A stretch of 64,000 nt of DNA, taken from positions 262,001 to 326,000 of the forward strand of contig CAJNDS010002225.1 of the NCBI GenBank assembly GCA_905221605.1. The letters are read 5' to 3'. This document shows, one piece after another, positions 1 through 11,128 of this stretch. This DNA comes from Symbiodinium natans (Eukaryota; Sar; Dinophyceae; Suessiales; Symbiodiniaceae). The notes under the pieces were generated by a model that saw only the letters and a list, made by a program, of their open reading frames with translations, had not been told where the DNA came from and did not search any database. The translations under genes and the position numbers were made by a program. Within the stretch, counting starts at the first letter, position 1, and each line of letters opens with the position of its first letter.

Positions 1-1830
1 ACACGCTGATACTGGTTCGAGCCGACGGAAGTCGTCTCTGTGTGGGCACAGGAAGGGCGTGCAGTCGTCGGGGCAACAGATGGTTGTGGTGCAGCAGACG
101 TCGAAGGTGATGTCTGGGGCATTGGAGGTTCCTGCACTCGTGAGCTCTCATCTCGCGCTTGCCGCCCATGTTCACGCTCATGTTCACGTAGAAGTCGATC
201 CATCTCGACATCGGCATCATCGTCGCCTCCAACCGGACTTCCATCCAGCCACAGAGGTCTCTGCTCAGCCTGGACAATGCTCCATTGCGACGTAGACGGC
301 TGGGATGTTGCTTCCTCTTGTCCATGTCCCTGTTCTGCATGATGTCGATGAGGTACAGGCGGTGGTCCAAGTAGCCATCCCTGAGAAACAGCTTGTCCAC
401 CGTGACCATGATGCTGAAGAGGAAGTTGACCGATAGGTTGGTTGTCTCGGCCAGGTTCACGTCGTAAAGCGAGCATTGCGGCAGGCTCTGGTTGAACGTC
501 CTCAGCGATGGCAAAGTAGACCGGCCGCTTGCCGCTCCCCTTATTTCGCCCAGATCCCTTCGGGGTTGTCGTGGTGGTAGAAGTCGAAGAGGATGAGGGT
601 GCCGTAGGGGCAGATCCGGTGAACTTTCCTTTGCTCTTGCTCTTGCCGCGGTTCTTAGGACAGACACTGTCTGAGCTCCAGTGTCCAGTCGCCCCACAGC
701 GTCGGCAGGTCGTCCGATTCTTCAGCTCCTGAAGGCGTTGTCTCTTCTCTTCCAGCCTGAGGTGGCCAGAGAGCTCAAAGCGATGGTCTCGTAGACGAGG
801 AAGCCCTTTCGCCTTTCCGCCTTTTCCAGCAAAGTACCCTTCGGCATCAATCTGGATCATCTCGGCCGCATACTCAGCAGAGTCGTAGTCCTCCAGGCTC
901 AGCCCTTGCTCTGCCATGTAAGCCAGGGCGTCCGCTTGGAAGTCCAACTCGTCCGGCTCTTCGTAGTCGGCCATGTAGTTCTCCTCCACGTAGCCGTCCT
1001 CCGCATACTCTTCGGCCAGGTAGCCCATTGCGTACTCGTCATCGTAGAAGTAGTCCTGGTCGTTCTGCTCCGTCCAGTAGGCGTGCGAGGCGTGGAAGTA
1101 TCCCTTCGGTCGTCCGTGGTGCTTTCCAAAACCTTTCTTTCCTTTGTAAGGAAAACGTTCGCGTTCATGTAGTCGAGGATGTTGGTTCACCAACTCTTGG
1201 GCCACCGAGTCGAAAATTAGCTTCCCTTGGAGGGCAGTGCGAACCATGAGTCGTTGATCATCAGTGATCCTGGCGTTCTGTAGGAGTTGCTCGGCCAAGA
1301 CCACTTCCGGGAGTTTCATGTCGCTCGATGAGTCGAGCAGGGCCCGATACCAGGCTCTCCGACGCATCACGAACTGCGCCATGCCCTCGCCATGCTGACG
1401 ACTCATCATTCCACCCACCATTGCACCAGCCTCATAGAGCTCGCGCGCTTGCTGTTCTCGCTTCGGCTGAAGGGTGGTGGCCAGCTCCTGGAGGAGGATC
1501 TCAGGCCCCTCAGCACTCTCCAGCTTCTCTATGTATCTGTGCGGCGCGGAACGCCGTCCCAGTCAGGCCTTCAAGCAAGCGAAGTCCCAAGGGACCCAGC
1601 TTTGCCACTTCCTTTTCGTCAATCTTCTTCTCTTTGCGTATTCGAGCCCTGACCCGGAAGACGTACTCCTGATACCTGGTGGGGTCGCCGTTGTAGCGGG
1701 GAATGCCGAACTTGCCTTCCGTCACATTGTCTCCGTCCTCCACACTCGCAAAGTTGGAGGCTTTCAACATCTCCAGCACCGATGCAGCCATGGCTTCAGT
1801 ACTGGGCACACTAGGTCCCAAAGGTCCCAA
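1..1830 (-). mobile_element. Ty1/copia-like retrotransposon gag region, one frameshift, cut by window edge
   Basis: This is the gag part of an LTR retrotransposon, encoding the particle protein that binds the element's RNA. Reading starts at the ATG at 1830, or at the in-frame ATG at 1794. The N-terminal part contains IPRYNGDPTRYQEYVFRVRA and LGPLGLRLLEGL, which I associate with copia-type elements of Symbiodinium. Near 1535 the frame shifts by one base; after that shift the frame stays open to the window edge. It passes a long acidic Asp/Glu/Tyr segment (about 890-1090), a basic GKGGKAKG linker, and a zinc knuckle at 662-707 of the form C-R-R-C-G-A-T-G-H followed by a Cys six residues after the His; the usual spacing is four, so the last ligand is loose. 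A Ser/Thr/Pro/Gln-rich tail follows. No protease, integrase or RT is in view; they would lie left of base 1. Element class is recalled family knowledge; frame and motifs are seen. Confidence 0.75.
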
Positions 1831-3250
1831 GGATTATGAAAGGTAGCTGCTCCGCTACCAGTGCAAATTAGCACTGGTGCGGGCCTTGACACTTTTCCTC
1901 TCGCTTGAGCCAGCGTCGCCGCCGGCAGCGATCTCAGCTCTCCCAACCGGTGGCAGGGCTCTGGTGACAAGGGGTATGAAGTGCAAAGAAGCTCTATCTT
2001 CACACCTAATGTAGAACTCATCGGGACCCTACACAGAAAAGTAGGTTCTGGTAAGTGCATAGGAGCTTAAACCCTATTCCCAAAACCCAGGCTCGGGGTT
2101 TGTACTTCAGGAGATTTGCAGCTTTGCAGCTTCAGGGTTGGGAGATGTTGGGGATGTCGGGCTGTGTGGTTTAGGTTCTAGGGTGCATATTCTTACCCCC
2201 CAACCGCAAGCCCACCATGGTCGCCCCACAGAACCCCTTTGAAAGGTCATCTCACTGATTCAAGCACCAAAAGCACCCCATCCCCCACGAACCCGTGATG
2301 GGAAAATACACAGACCCCGAATCAAACGAACATCCTTTAACGTAGGGCCGAGAGACGTGAGTGCAGGGGCCATGACAGAGCATCTTACCCGCACCGTTCC
2401 GGGGTTCTCATTTTTTACAGCTGCTCGTCATTCCTGCCTACAGTAGTTCCACACTAATCACAGCCCTGAACCTGAAACCCTAGACTTCTAAAGCTCCATG
2501 CTCTTTCGGTGCCACAATTCTATCTGGCTTGACGCAATCAAAGCCTCATAGTCCCCCTCTGCACTTTTGGTTCTGAGCCAGGATGGCTGTCCTGGAAGCC
2601 ACAAACCGCTGTGTGGCTTTCTCAGGCTTCTTCGCGCCCGGCAAGTCCGAAGCAAACTGCCGCGAGTGAAAAGCACATCTAAAACAGATACTTGCTTAAG
2701 ACGAAAACTGCAACTCCGACACTTCGTGAAGACCATGAAGGCAAGAGCATTCTGCAGCATTCTCATGCAGGGGCCATCCGGCATCGAGAGGAGCTGCGAA
2801 GTAACTCGAGGGCAGATCCAAATCTGGGCGATGGCAATGCCAACCCACGGTCTGTCCGCATGGCCTTGAGCACCGGCACGCCCTCCTGAGCCAAGCCGGC
2901 GCTTTGTGCTTTTCTTCGGATTCCTATGCAGCTACATGCAACTACATGACTCCTTTGCAGGTCCAACAATGAAACGCTGGCCTTCGTCTTCTGCAGGGTC
3001 TTCTGTCTATTGCTCAAGTGTCTGACAGGGTCGTTGTCAACATTTGGCAATCTTTGGAACCGTGGGGAGCTCAACCACGGTGATGACATCATGCCTAATG
3101 CGAGCTCAAACATGACCGTTCTGCACTGAGCGCTCCGCCACTTGACACTTGGAAACCAGCCTGGTAAGGAATCTGTCGTGAGGTCTTGCAGGACCTCTAC
3201 ACCCACCACCAAGTTCGATAACTCTCCTGGCTCCTTTGCATCAGCAATGC
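1831..3250. other. Intergenic, no supported gene
   Basis: I see no exon chain here. About 2070-2100 and 2465-2485 carry short AACCC/CCCTA-like words resembling the degenerate telomere-type sequence found elsewhere in the window. Several ORFs of about 100 codons exist in different frames, but none has family-like content. Any upstream LTR of the copia element would be expected just beyond 1830; no paired LTR can be tested because its partner would be outside the window. Confidence 0.4.
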
Positions 3251-3261
3251 ATTGAAGCGTG

Positions 3262-3864
3262 TCATGCGCCCTGAAGAAGACATAGGAAAACCGTCATGCT
3301 TTGAAAGTCTTGAAGTGTCTTGCGCATGTCTTTTTCAAACTGCTGCCCGGGGCGTGTGTGTCGACAAGGCTTTGCAAGGCTCCGGAGGTACGCCGACTCA
3401 GAACCTCCACAAGGATCCGCCAGACGAGCAAAGCCAAAAGGAGGTGGCATGTTATGTGGAGACGCCAGCATATCTATTGCAAACACTTTTAACAGAGTGT
3501 CTGCCACCATCTGCCACCCAACATCAACAAATCCAAACCACAAACACAGAACGAACCACCGCTTTGCGCTCCATGAGTGCCGCTCGGCTCCAACTCCGAA
3601 ACACAAGCCGTACCTCCGGTAGCTCCGCATAGCAGGCGGAAGTCCAGCTGTGGTGCTAAAGGCACGGATGCAGCAACCACGAACGAGCCGGAGGAAGAGT
3701 GCAGTGCACTCGATGAAACTCCGTGCCACCATGGGCCAGACGCTACTGAGCAGCAAGCCTGACCAGATCCAAGATGTAACACAGCCAGCCCCCCCGTGTG
3801 CTAAGGACCGCGGGTACCAGGAGGGCCAAGGCGGAAACCCCCGACTCCAAGGACCCAATTCCAC
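3262..3864 (-). CDS. Open frame of 200 codons, hydrophobic, unrecognised
   Basis: This is one of the longer minus-strand open frames outside repeats. The middle is rich in Trp, Cys and Leu and could form one or two membrane segments, for example WFVLCLWFGFVDVGW. A second minus frame is open over part of the same stretch (3489-3782), so the frame choice is uncertain, and the open plus frames over 3577-4127 show no clear motif. It fits the strand of the confident genes. No family is recognised; it may be one or more exons with read-through into introns. Confidence 0.22.
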   Translation of the reverse strand: MELGPWSRGFPPWPSWYPRSLAHGGAGCVTSWIWSGLLLSSVWPMVARSFIECTALFLRLVRGCCIRAFSTTAGLPPAMRSYRRYGLCFGVGAERHSWSAKRWFVLCLWFGFVDVGWQMVADTLLKVFAIDMLASPHNMPPPFGFARLADPCGGSESAYLRSLAKPCRHTRPGQQFEKDMRKTLQDFQSMTVFLCLLQGA

Positions 3865-4139
3865 GGAAGGAGTTCCTGAAGTCGAACGGGAGGCTCCGGT
3901 TTGCTCCAGTGTCTCGTTACCTATTGGGACGGAGGTCCAAGAACAGAGTCTTCATAGGGCTCCCGTGCATGCCAAACGCCACAACGCCAGAACACCGAAC
4001 CCATCACCTCATCGAACTGTCAACTCCTGCGCTCCTGTTGCGGAGGCGTCCATATCTGATGAACTGTCGCTCCAGTTGCTTGCCACTGGCAAACTCTGAC
4101 CTCCGACCAGACATGTCCTCACAGTGAAGGGCAGTTGGG

Positions 4140-5266
4140 GGCAGTGAGCTCGTGGATGACGAAAATGCGTTTAAACAGAATTCAGATCGGATAGCAACTC
4201 AGTGCCGGTCCCACATGCAATCGAAATCGAAGCTTGGTGCCCTCCGGCATTGACAGGCCAACGGCGCACCATGAATCAGCATCCAGTCCGCCCAAGTCCA
4301 TTCGCACCCGAGCTTTCTTGGTTGCATTCCCATAGAGCCCATTCGGCCAGAACCTGCCAGCAAATTCTGCAACCTCGATAGAGGCAACAAGAAGACTGCT
4401 AAGCAATCAGGCGTGGGAAATAATGAAACATAAAGAAGCTGTGACTCACCGGCTTGCCTCAAGAATGCAGCTTCACGGCCTCATCTGCAAGCCACGGCAG
4501 CTTTGATGCGCACTCTTCTATCGCGACTTCGTGTGGTCGTGGGACATCAAGCTTGTGTGAAAACTTGCGCAAGGCGAGAAAGCGAGGTGTCGGACACATT
4601 CCAAAAGCGAGTCACTGTGCAAATTAAGCTGTCGGTGTTCCTTAACGAAATTCTTCAACTTCATGAAATTGGCAATTACGGACAAAAAAGGGTTCACAGC
4701 AAGCTCAATACTGCAAGAGAAAGTGGGGATCTAGGGTCTGTCACTTCTCAACCGCCGCCTTCGCACACAGTAGTCCCTGTATCGGATTGCCGGAATGCGT
4801 CCCAACGTAGACTGGGACAACGAACTGAACTGACACAGCACCTCGCACCCCAGCCAAGAAACTTGAAACGAACATAAACGAACATCGAATAGACACGGTT
4901 TGGAAGTGCGTCCACAGTGGTTTGGACACACGCGGCCGAAGAAAGTTGGGGGAAATGTGGCTTCCTTGCCTTGCACTCCACAGTACGATTTGAGTCACTT
5001 GCCTGCGACCGGAACAGTATGGAACAATGTTTTTGAGAGCCGTTCCAGGTGTTCTCCAGGACTTTGCAAACAGATGGCCCCTCGAAGCAGAACCGAAATT
5101 GACAGCTCAGGTGCCAAGCTGAAAGCGCGCAGAGGAGATGTACCTCTGCTGTGGCAGTCTTCTCAGAGAACAGCAATGGGACTTATTGCCGAATGCTTTG
5201 AAATGTGTTGAGGCCAACATGCAACAATTGCGGAGGATTGCCACAAAGTTGCTGTCCTGGTGGTAC
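4140..5266. other. No gene firmly supported
   Basis: Short open frames occur on both strands. Minus-strand text near 5150-5176 (LFSEKTATAE, followed by a possible GT donor) could be an exon downstream of the one at 5267-5350, but its phase was not established. Confidence 0.25.
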
Positions 5267-5350
5267 CAACAAGCTCTTGTACTTCACCTGCTGTGTCTTC
5301 ATGTCCAACTTCAGGCGCCGTATCGTCCAGTCGGCTCGCTGGAGCATCTC
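5267..5350 (-). CDS. Probable internal exon, unrecognised helical protein
   Basis: Eighty-four bases read as 28 codons containing LQRADWTIRRLKLDMKTQQ, an amphipathic charged helix typical of coiled-coil proteins. The exon is bounded upstream by an AG acceptor (gtgacag|GAG) and downstream by a GT donor (TTG|gtacc), and both ends are phase 0. The same bases read in another minus frame lie inside a longer ORF (5163-5540), which I regard as a shadow. Neighbouring exons were not found with certainty, so neither the ends of the gene nor its identity are known. Confidence 0.42.
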
Positions 5351-5399
5351 CTGTCACAATCAACGACTCTGTCATTATCATGATCTCACATCTCTCACT

Positions 5400-8170
5400 G
5401 CGACCCTGCCGAGTTTCCCGTTCAATTGGGGGCTCCGCAAAGTAAGAAATCACTCTTGACAAGTTGCATGCAACATGAGGAGCGGGGGTATGCCACACAG
5501 CTGCTGTGGCAAAAGTGCAAGAACATGACGCTCCCACCACTGTTCGGTAGGATCTGGACAGCCAACAAGTACTTTGCCTCGAATGGTGCCCTGCCTTCCC
5601 AATACCCCGAGGATCGGATTGATCAAACCTTCCCGCCCCCCAAGACTCCCATCGCAGCAGCCCTTGCCCGAGTGCATCCCAAAACCCCTGGCAGCCTACA
5701 GGACAAACGACCTCCGTTTAAGAGCCTAAGTTTCACGACCAAATAGCAAATCATGCAAAATCATTTTGTGCTCCTGATCTATCACTGCGAATGCTTGAAC
5801 CAAAGCCGAGGCTTTCAAACTGTAATGTAAAGACTGGGGAGCCACCACTGAAATATTTGCATGGGTTTGCAAGCCAAGGAATTCGAGTACGACAAGATCT
5901 GCGAGGGCTTTGCATGCGCAGGACTCGGGTATGTTCCATGAGGTATTTGTGCAGGCGCGTGCGTGGAATCTGGATATACCACAATGTTTTGAAGGGCTTC
6001 TGCAAGCGCAAAGAAATGCTCCACCCTCTTTGTGTGCCGCTCCCCCCCCCCCCAACCTGAACAGTCGAAACTGGTTTTGTCCCTCCTGACGCGATCCAGA
6101 ATTTATAAGATTTTAAATGGGATGAGCGTACATAAATTTAAAAGGGACAGCGAGGCCGGCAATTGATTTCAATATGCTTCTGCACGACATTTTCTTACGA
6201 CACCCGGAAGACTTGACCTCATTGTGGACCCCACCCTAGACCCCCAAACGGTCACACGATCCTGAATAGCCTGGCAAACTTGACTCAGGGGTCCGCGGAG
6301 TTGTTTGCGAGGGTTTTGCAGGGACGGAATTCGGGCGCTGCTAACGCATCCCTGCTTTCATGATCATACCCTGCGCCTCTTCCAACAACGTCCAACCGTT
6401 CTCTCGGACCGCGCATGGTGGAGAACCCAACCCGAGGTGGCTTTGAGAAAAACAGTTGGGTGTGGAGGGCCCGCGGGGGTTCCGGCAGGGCCAGATTGTT
6501 CCGGACGACTTTGCTCCTTGTTCCACTTGAGCTGAACCTCATCTGATGGGCACTGGTCAAAAGTGCGCACGCCACCTGGCCACAGGTATGCTGCATGAAA
6601 CTAACCTTCGATGACTGTTGCGAAACAGGTCCAAACAATGCCGCGAATCAGAAGACATTTTCACAAGCTGACAAGAGATCTCCTGTCTACTCAGACATCT
6701 CTGCTAGGTGATCCTGAACTGCATGCCCCACATCATCGTTTGGGCTGTTCCTGGTCGTCACTGGCGGGAGGCGAGAGGCCCTGCAACATGCCGAGACACC
6801 CAGAACGGGAGGAGGAGGTGGAGCCGGCACCAAATCCAGAATTTCTTCCCATTGCTCCGGAGCACGAGCTGGCCTGCCTTTGACTTGCAAGTGGGACTGC
6901 AGAGCAGCAGTCCAAAAAAACATGAAAAAAGGAAGATAACAACATCGTGCCGGTTGCGTGCAGTTGCCTCTTGCAGAAAAAGGCCGTCTCCTGTTCGGCG
7001 GCAGTCGTGGAGATGCAACCCGATCGTACTCGACTTTGAAGGAGTCCGGGCTACCAGCTTGTGCCTTGCATTCCGCAATAAACTTTTCAAATACTTGTCA
7101 ATGTCTTTCAACGTCTTCGAAGTCTTTGCATGCTTTGAAGGGGAAGGGCACAAGCAATCTGAGACCGAAGCTCGATCCAAAGACCTCGGTGAGTCAGGCC
7201 TCACCGCTTCCATCCGATCTCAGTGCAGCCCCGTCTTAGGGCTGCATATCAATCATGCAATCGGCTTTGCCGCATAATTGCTTGACTGCTTGAACCCAAA
7301 GGCAATATGGCCAGCTACGTCTTCACATATTCGTGACAAGACCACGCATGCACGATCAAACGTTAGATCACCCAAAGCTTGGTTTTGATCAGTATTGCCT
7401 GGCAGCTGGGGCCCCACGTGGACACAAAAACCGGAGAAGGAGCAAACTAGCATGCTAGCTGCTAGGCCCAAGCAGCGAGTGGCACAAGCCCTTTAAGTAA
7501 CGTCATGCGACATCCCCCTATGTTGTGAGCGAGGAAGAGGTTAAAGGAGCAGCCGACCAGATCAAGACAGCGAAGACCACTTCGAGCACATCTTCGAGCA
7601 TCCCCGCCTTGTCCCAAAGTAAAGATTTGCTGGGCATAGCGCTTCTACTCGCTTCTACTAAGACTAGTATGACTAGGCTCTTTGTAGCATGACATGATCA
7701 AAGGCCAAGCACAGCCGTTGTATTGATTTAAGGGATGAAGCTACAGCCGTGTAGTGCGATATTACAAGCCGAGCCCAATTCTTTGCAAAGTTAAACTGGT
7801 GGTGGTTTGTGTTTCTCCCACGCATACGACGGGAACATACGAGTTTAAGAGCATATTTACAATTCTCAAAGCAGCCAAAAACGTGCGATTGACAACTTCT
7901 GTTCGCGAGTAGGAATTGCTACCGCGAAAAACATGCGAGTAGGATTCGCTAGTCCATTCCTGCATCTATCCTTAGCCATACTCTTTTGTCAATAAAAAGG
8001 CTGCGCTTGGCTTGTGGGCGTGTGATGCTACACAGACGTGAACCTCCATCCCAGAACAGTGGACGATGCAAGGCAAGGCGAATCTGCTTTTCCTCCTTGG
8101 AACATCTAGTCATTCTACTGTAATACATTCTAAACTTGGTAGACGGGTTATGCCTGCTGGCATTCCTGTT
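5400..8170. other. Mostly unassigned
   Basis: No exon chain could be phased. About 6040-6055 is a C run. A minus frame at 6687-6923 contains EQWEEILDLVPAPPPPP and ends DHLAEMSE, which is protein-like but isolated. Copies of CTTCTACT near 7645-7665 resemble the 10-bp tandem repeat at 10.9 kb. Confidence 0.3.
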
Positions 8171-8176
8171 TCGGAG

Positions 8177-8284
8177 CAATCGCCGGCCTGAGAGACCTGC
8201 TGGCCACGATATGGCGGCTACTTTTCGGTGCAATCGCCGGCCTGCGAGGCCTGTTGGCCGCGATATGGCCTCCTACCTGTCCCC
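8177..8284. repeat. Two tandem copies of a 54-bp unit
   Basis: The word gcaatcgccggcctg begins at 8177 and again at 8231. The units stay alike through the gccacgatatggc / gccgcgatatggc segment and then diverge. This is a simple local duplication with about 15 percent mismatch judged by eye. Confidence 0.75.
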
Positions 8285-8651
8285 TGTTTCCTGTCGTGCT
8301 ATCTCTTTTCGTACCTGTCATGGACCCTGACCATGAACCCTAGATTCTGGATGCCTGGGTCCACAGCTATTCTCCTGGTATCTGTCCTCCTCGCTAATGT
8401 CTGTCCTCATTCCAGTCCTATCTCCTCGCTAAGTGGTAGTAGAGTGTAGAGAGCTGTTGAAAGGTGATTGTTGTTTACGGGTGCATGTGGCTGTGGGTGG
8501 GCAACACATCAACATGCACATGGCGCTCCAGCGACTGTTACATTGCTGTCCCTTACTTCCTTCCTCTCCCTTCCTACTCAGTTACTCTCCTTACTTCTTG
8601 ACGAAACTGCTTTTGCTGCAGGTTGTGCCGGTGCGGCCCAAATAGCTTTTG

Positions 8652-8936
8652 TCAGCTTGTGACCGTCGTGGGAAGCCAGGTCAGAATGCAGCCAGGAGTT
8701 GATCTCAATCGGATCCGCTTAAAGTCCAGAAGCCCTTCAGATTCGATGCAGTTGTCCGGGGCACCGACATCAACTATCGCTCGGTCGACATTCAAAAGCA
8801 ATTCCAGAGTCCCCGAAGCTCGCCATGCTGCAGCGACACGAACTTCCAGCTCTGGGATCTGGGCTCTGCCAGAGGGGCTCTGCAATGCTTCTGCAATGGT
8901 CCGTCCAAAAGCAGAGCTAAAATTTGAGAGCTTCAG
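8652..8936 (-). CDS. Probable exon, unrecognised protein
   Basis: The minus frame from an AG acceptor (gctcag|CTGAAG) to a TGA at 8652 is open for 95 codons and has balanced globular composition, for example LSNFSSAFGRTIAEAL, LEVRVAAAWRASGTLELLL and NVDRAIVDVGAPDN. It may be a last exon, or the donor may lie before the stop. A second coding-like segment lies upstream on the same strand at 9068-9223. The plus frame over the same bases (8623-8940) has a Ser/Arg-rich composition expected of an antisense shadow. No family is recognised. Confidence 0.42.
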   Translation of the reverse strand: MKLSNFSSAFGRTIAEALQSPSGRAQIPELEVRVAAAWRASGTLELLLNVDRAIVDVGAPDNCIESEGLLDFKRIRLRSTPGCILTWLPTTVTS

Positions 8937-9067
8937 CTGAGCCGAGGAATCGAACCAGTCAGTATTCCATGCTCCCAATGCTCCCGACAAAAGCCCTGTC
9001 GGGCCAAGAAGGTCATGTCGTACAGGGAGCCATCAAGCTTTCTGCAATGTGGCTTCGTTGGGCTTAG

Positions 9068-9223
9068 TTAGTTTTTGGCTTGTAGCGCCGATCCGTCAGA
9101 GCCCATGCGAAGAACAGCACGCAGGTCCTCTCTAAGGGTGGCAAATGCTTTGTGCGCAGCTGATGCAACTGGGTCCGCTATCCGATAAGCTCTGTCTTTG
9201 TTGGTGGCACATGCAAGGCAGGC
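9068..9223 (-). CDS. Probable exon ending in TAA, unrecognised protein
   Basis: Fifty-two codons read ACLACATNKDRAYRIADPV and then AHKAFATLREDLRAVLRMG before ending at TAA 9068-9070. The charged amphipathic pattern and lack of low complexity suggest real coding sequence. Either this is the 3' end of one gene and the exon at 8652-8936 starts another, or a donor before the stop joins the two. The GCGCT segment near 9085 offers a possible GC donor. Upstream (9280-9740) the minus frame becomes Arg/Ser/Pro-rich and is probably not coding. Confidence 0.4.
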   Translation of the reverse strand, partial: ACLACATNKDRAYRIADPVASAAHKAFATLREDLRAVLRMGSDGSALQAKN

Positions 9224-10900
9224 GAAAGAGATTACAAAAATCAACTCACTGCGCGACCGTGCTTGCTTAACTGATAATTATGCTCACCCAAACCCGCAGT
9301 CCAGCAGACCACCCAGAGCACAAAGATCACAGCCGCCCAGCCTGCACAAGGACACTGCTGCTGGGCGGGAGAAGTCTAAAACCCTGGCATCTGACTCCGG
9401 CCTAGAATCTCGTTCATGCCTGCAGGAGAATGCAGACGCGCGTCCTGCAGTGCAGCATGCGAACACAGAAAATAACCGACCAGATGCACAGCATGCCAGA
9501 AGGATGACGGGGAAAGTCGAAACATGTGTCGGAATTTGTCGGAAACGCGACGAGGAGAATGGAGAATAAGCAGGGTCACGAATGAGGGCAGTCCTGCCTA
9601 ACACAATGCAGTTGCAAACGACTCGACTAACATTCCGTCGTACGAGAGGAGGAGGGAGAGGAGGCGGAGCAGAGCGAGAGCGAGAGCGAGATAGTGAGCC
9701 GACACTATGCCACATCTGCCGAACTTTCAGGTCGCACCCCACACCCCCAGCTCACTTCACACTGACTAGTGATGCATCTGAGTGTTCCTGAGCCTGCAGT
9801 CTACATGAGGCGCACGTGCCGCGTGACTCATTCGAACCAAGCAGCTGCAGCAAACAGCAGCAACAAACTGATAAGATGATGCCATGTGACGCCATGTGAA
9901 GCCCTATCTTGCACCGTGTTGCATTGCGCTTTGCAGCTATCCCGATCGCATAGCCTCTTTAATCGCGGATAAGCGACCAGTGCATCATGCTGCCACGCAG
10001 AGCCGGCATGCTGCTGGATGCGCTGTGCCAGTGCCAGATCAATTCGAGAACAAAATACGGCGTGACATCACATGATGCCAGAACTGGCCATGCGCAGCCG
10101 GGTCATGCCAGGCAAATGCGTTCCGGCAGCAGGTAGCTTGGGAACTCTGCACAAATGGGACAGGAGTGAAGTGCAGGAAGGGCAGATCAAGGCACAAACA
10201 AATTTAGCAAAGCTAATTGAGCCCATGGAGTGTCAAAGCACTCAGCTGGTCTAGAGTAGCGAAGTCTAGAGAAACGAAGCACCCGAAGTATCTCCTGAAG
10301 GTCTGCCCAAAATTTGGACATCTAAAGTCCTCTTGACCCTCCATGGACACGTGCCAGACCGTGCCGAGCCACTACTCCCATGGCATGCCCTGCAAACTTC
10401 TTTAGGTCTAGACTCGATGAATTTGGCGCACGGATCCAAGTCGCATGGCAGACTAGACGTTAGATATCGTTAGATGTGACAATTGGGACGGTCATTGTCT
10501 CGTTTTCGTAGGATCCACGTGTGTCGCCGCCATGGCCATGCTGGTATTCTACATAAACCTTGGGCGCCCCAGCAATTCTTCACACTTATGTCTGATGTAA
10601 TCCAAATTCACTTCCACCGAACATAGGCATTCACCGCAAATCATGTTCCTCAGCGTGTTCCTGGGACTTTCACAGTGCAGTACAGCGGATCGCGTATGCT
10701 ATCCTGACGGCATTGTGGTATTGACTGGACAGAGATCAAAAGTCGGTGCAGGTGCCAGAATTGACACTTCCTGCTTCAAGGTGTAGCGATATGACAGAAT
10801 GACTCATGACCAATGGCTGAATCAGGCTGAATCCAGCCGAAACCTGTTCAACAACTGAGCCCCGAAAGACCAGTGGTGATCATGCCAGGCTTGAGCTTCT

Positions 10901-10960
10901 TCTACTTGCTTCTACTTGCTTCTACTTGCTTCTACTTGCTTCTACTTGCTTCTACTTGCT
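10901..10960. repeat. Six perfect copies of a 10-bp unit (tctacttgct)
   Basis: The decamer tctacttgct is repeated six times without mismatch, followed by a partial copy (tcttgct). Perfect identity implies recent expansion. Related CTTCTACT words occur near 7645-7665. Confidence 0.95.
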
Positions 10961-11089
10961 TCTTGCTGGATGCGAGGGTTCGGCGATCCCTCGCATGATC
11001 TGTCAGTCATGGGCTGCCTATGAGAAGTGTCCCCAAACCTCGCTAGAACCTGCAGAGCATGTTATTTGATGATGAGCGATGAAACATTG

Positions 11090-11128
11090 TGGAGCATATG
11101 GAACATGTGGAACATGTGGAACATATGT
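11090..11128. repeat. 10-bp tandem repeat (atggaacatgtgg type)
   Basis: Three to four imperfect copies of the decamer gtggaacat(a/g) follow one another. The first copy reads gtggagcat, and the last runs into ttatgtcc. Confidence 0.85.

Noticed and set aside
8940-8965. tRNA-like T-loop on minus (ggttcgattcc)
   Set aside because: Flanking bases do not pair into a T stem or acceptor stem.
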